Both the position numbers and the translations under genes were made by a program. Positions 63,959 through 64,000 of a stretch of DNA of 64,000 nucleotides are shown in pieces (position 1 is the stretch's first letter; each line of letters begins with the position of its first letter). Origin of the DNA: an uncultured Clostridia bacterium. Lineage in GTDB: Bacteria; Bacillota; Clostridia; Saccharofermentanales; Saccharofermentanaceae. The stretch covers positions 37,179-101,178 of the forward strand of contig CAMNGC010000005.1 of the NCBI GenBank assembly GCA_946537885.1, written 5' to 3'. Under the pieces are notes generated by a model. It was not told the origin of the DNA, made no database searches, and worked only from the letters and a program-made list of their open reading frames with translations.

Positions 63959-64000
63959 GTGAGTAATCAAGCGAGCACGTCGGACATCGCCAGTTATCTT
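63959..64000 (+). CDS. Start of an unidentified gene (partial)
   Basis: A GTG codon with GGAGGT 6 nt upstream opens a frame (VSNQASTSDIASYL) that runs off the window. Only 14 codons are visible, so no product can be proposed. Confidence 0.55.
   Translation, partial: MSNQASTSDIASYL

Overview
The window reads as a chromosome segment of a low-to-mid GC Gram-positive bacterium of the class Clostridia, probably a gut or rumen relative of Lachnospiraceae/Oscillospiraceae. The evidence is a GatCAB amidotransferase operon, Firmicutes-type rpoB-rpoC, an L,D-transpeptidase carrying DUF4214 and choline-binding-like repeats, an NlpC/P60 hydrolase with SH3 domains, zinc-ribbon membrane proteins, and a separate FTCD-type cyclohydrolase beside FolD. 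Genus cannot be fixed from the sequence alone. No rRNA or tRNA gene was seen.

Layout of the backbone (1-43.6 kb): the end of fabF and fabZ (fatty acid synthesis); an L,D-transpeptidase overlapping a GH3 glycosidase; a YccF-like membrane protein; then a long same-strand cluster (5.8-18.9 kb) for a surface polysaccharide. That cluster makes a CDP-3,6-dideoxy-4-keto sugar (rfbF, rfbG, rfbH) and adds a DRE-TIM aldolase, a HAD phosphatase, a thiamine-diphosphate enzyme and an SDR, a set that suggests a branched-chain (yersiniose-like) deoxysugar. GtrA-like, GT2 and two polytopic membrane proteins would transfer it. Next come a lipoprotein, a repeat-rich intergenic region (20.1-20.6 kb), a VanY-type carboxypeptidase, three zinc-ribbon proteins, gatC-gatA-gatB, a CorC/HlyC-like protein, a HAD hydrolase, a SurA/PrsA-like protein, rpoB-rpoC with a clear tandem promoter, and an operon of NlpC/P60, fchA-like, folD and an rlmD-like methyltransferase.

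From the 3' end of the rlmD-like gene to the window end (43.6-64 kb) the sequence is an accessory island. Its first part has mobile-element style genes: a ribbon-helix-helix repressor with three operator copies, a SymE-like protein, a sigma-region-4-like protein behind a leader ORF and a Shine-Dalgarno hairpin, and small XRE proteins. Its second part is a defence locus: an AAA ATPase + subtilisin pair (IetAS-like) facing away from an operon of XRE, SNF2-type helicase with a DUF3883 end, two DUF1156 DNA methylases (the first frameshifted and A+T-rich), and a DUF499 ATPase with an N-terminal HEPN R-x4-H motif, followed by an uncharacterised coiled-coil protein.

The most interesting observation is an 18-bp inverted-repeat operator (consensus TGTAAC-N6-GTTACA) that recurs at the divergent xre promoters, the AAA-subtilisin promoter and the helicase-methylase-DUF499 promoter. 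It suggests that the two defence modules are wired as one regulon. A second is a pair of dispersed, inverted copies of an element with interleaved inverted repeats and a covarying base pair, consistent with a pseudoknot-forming RNA or repeat family.
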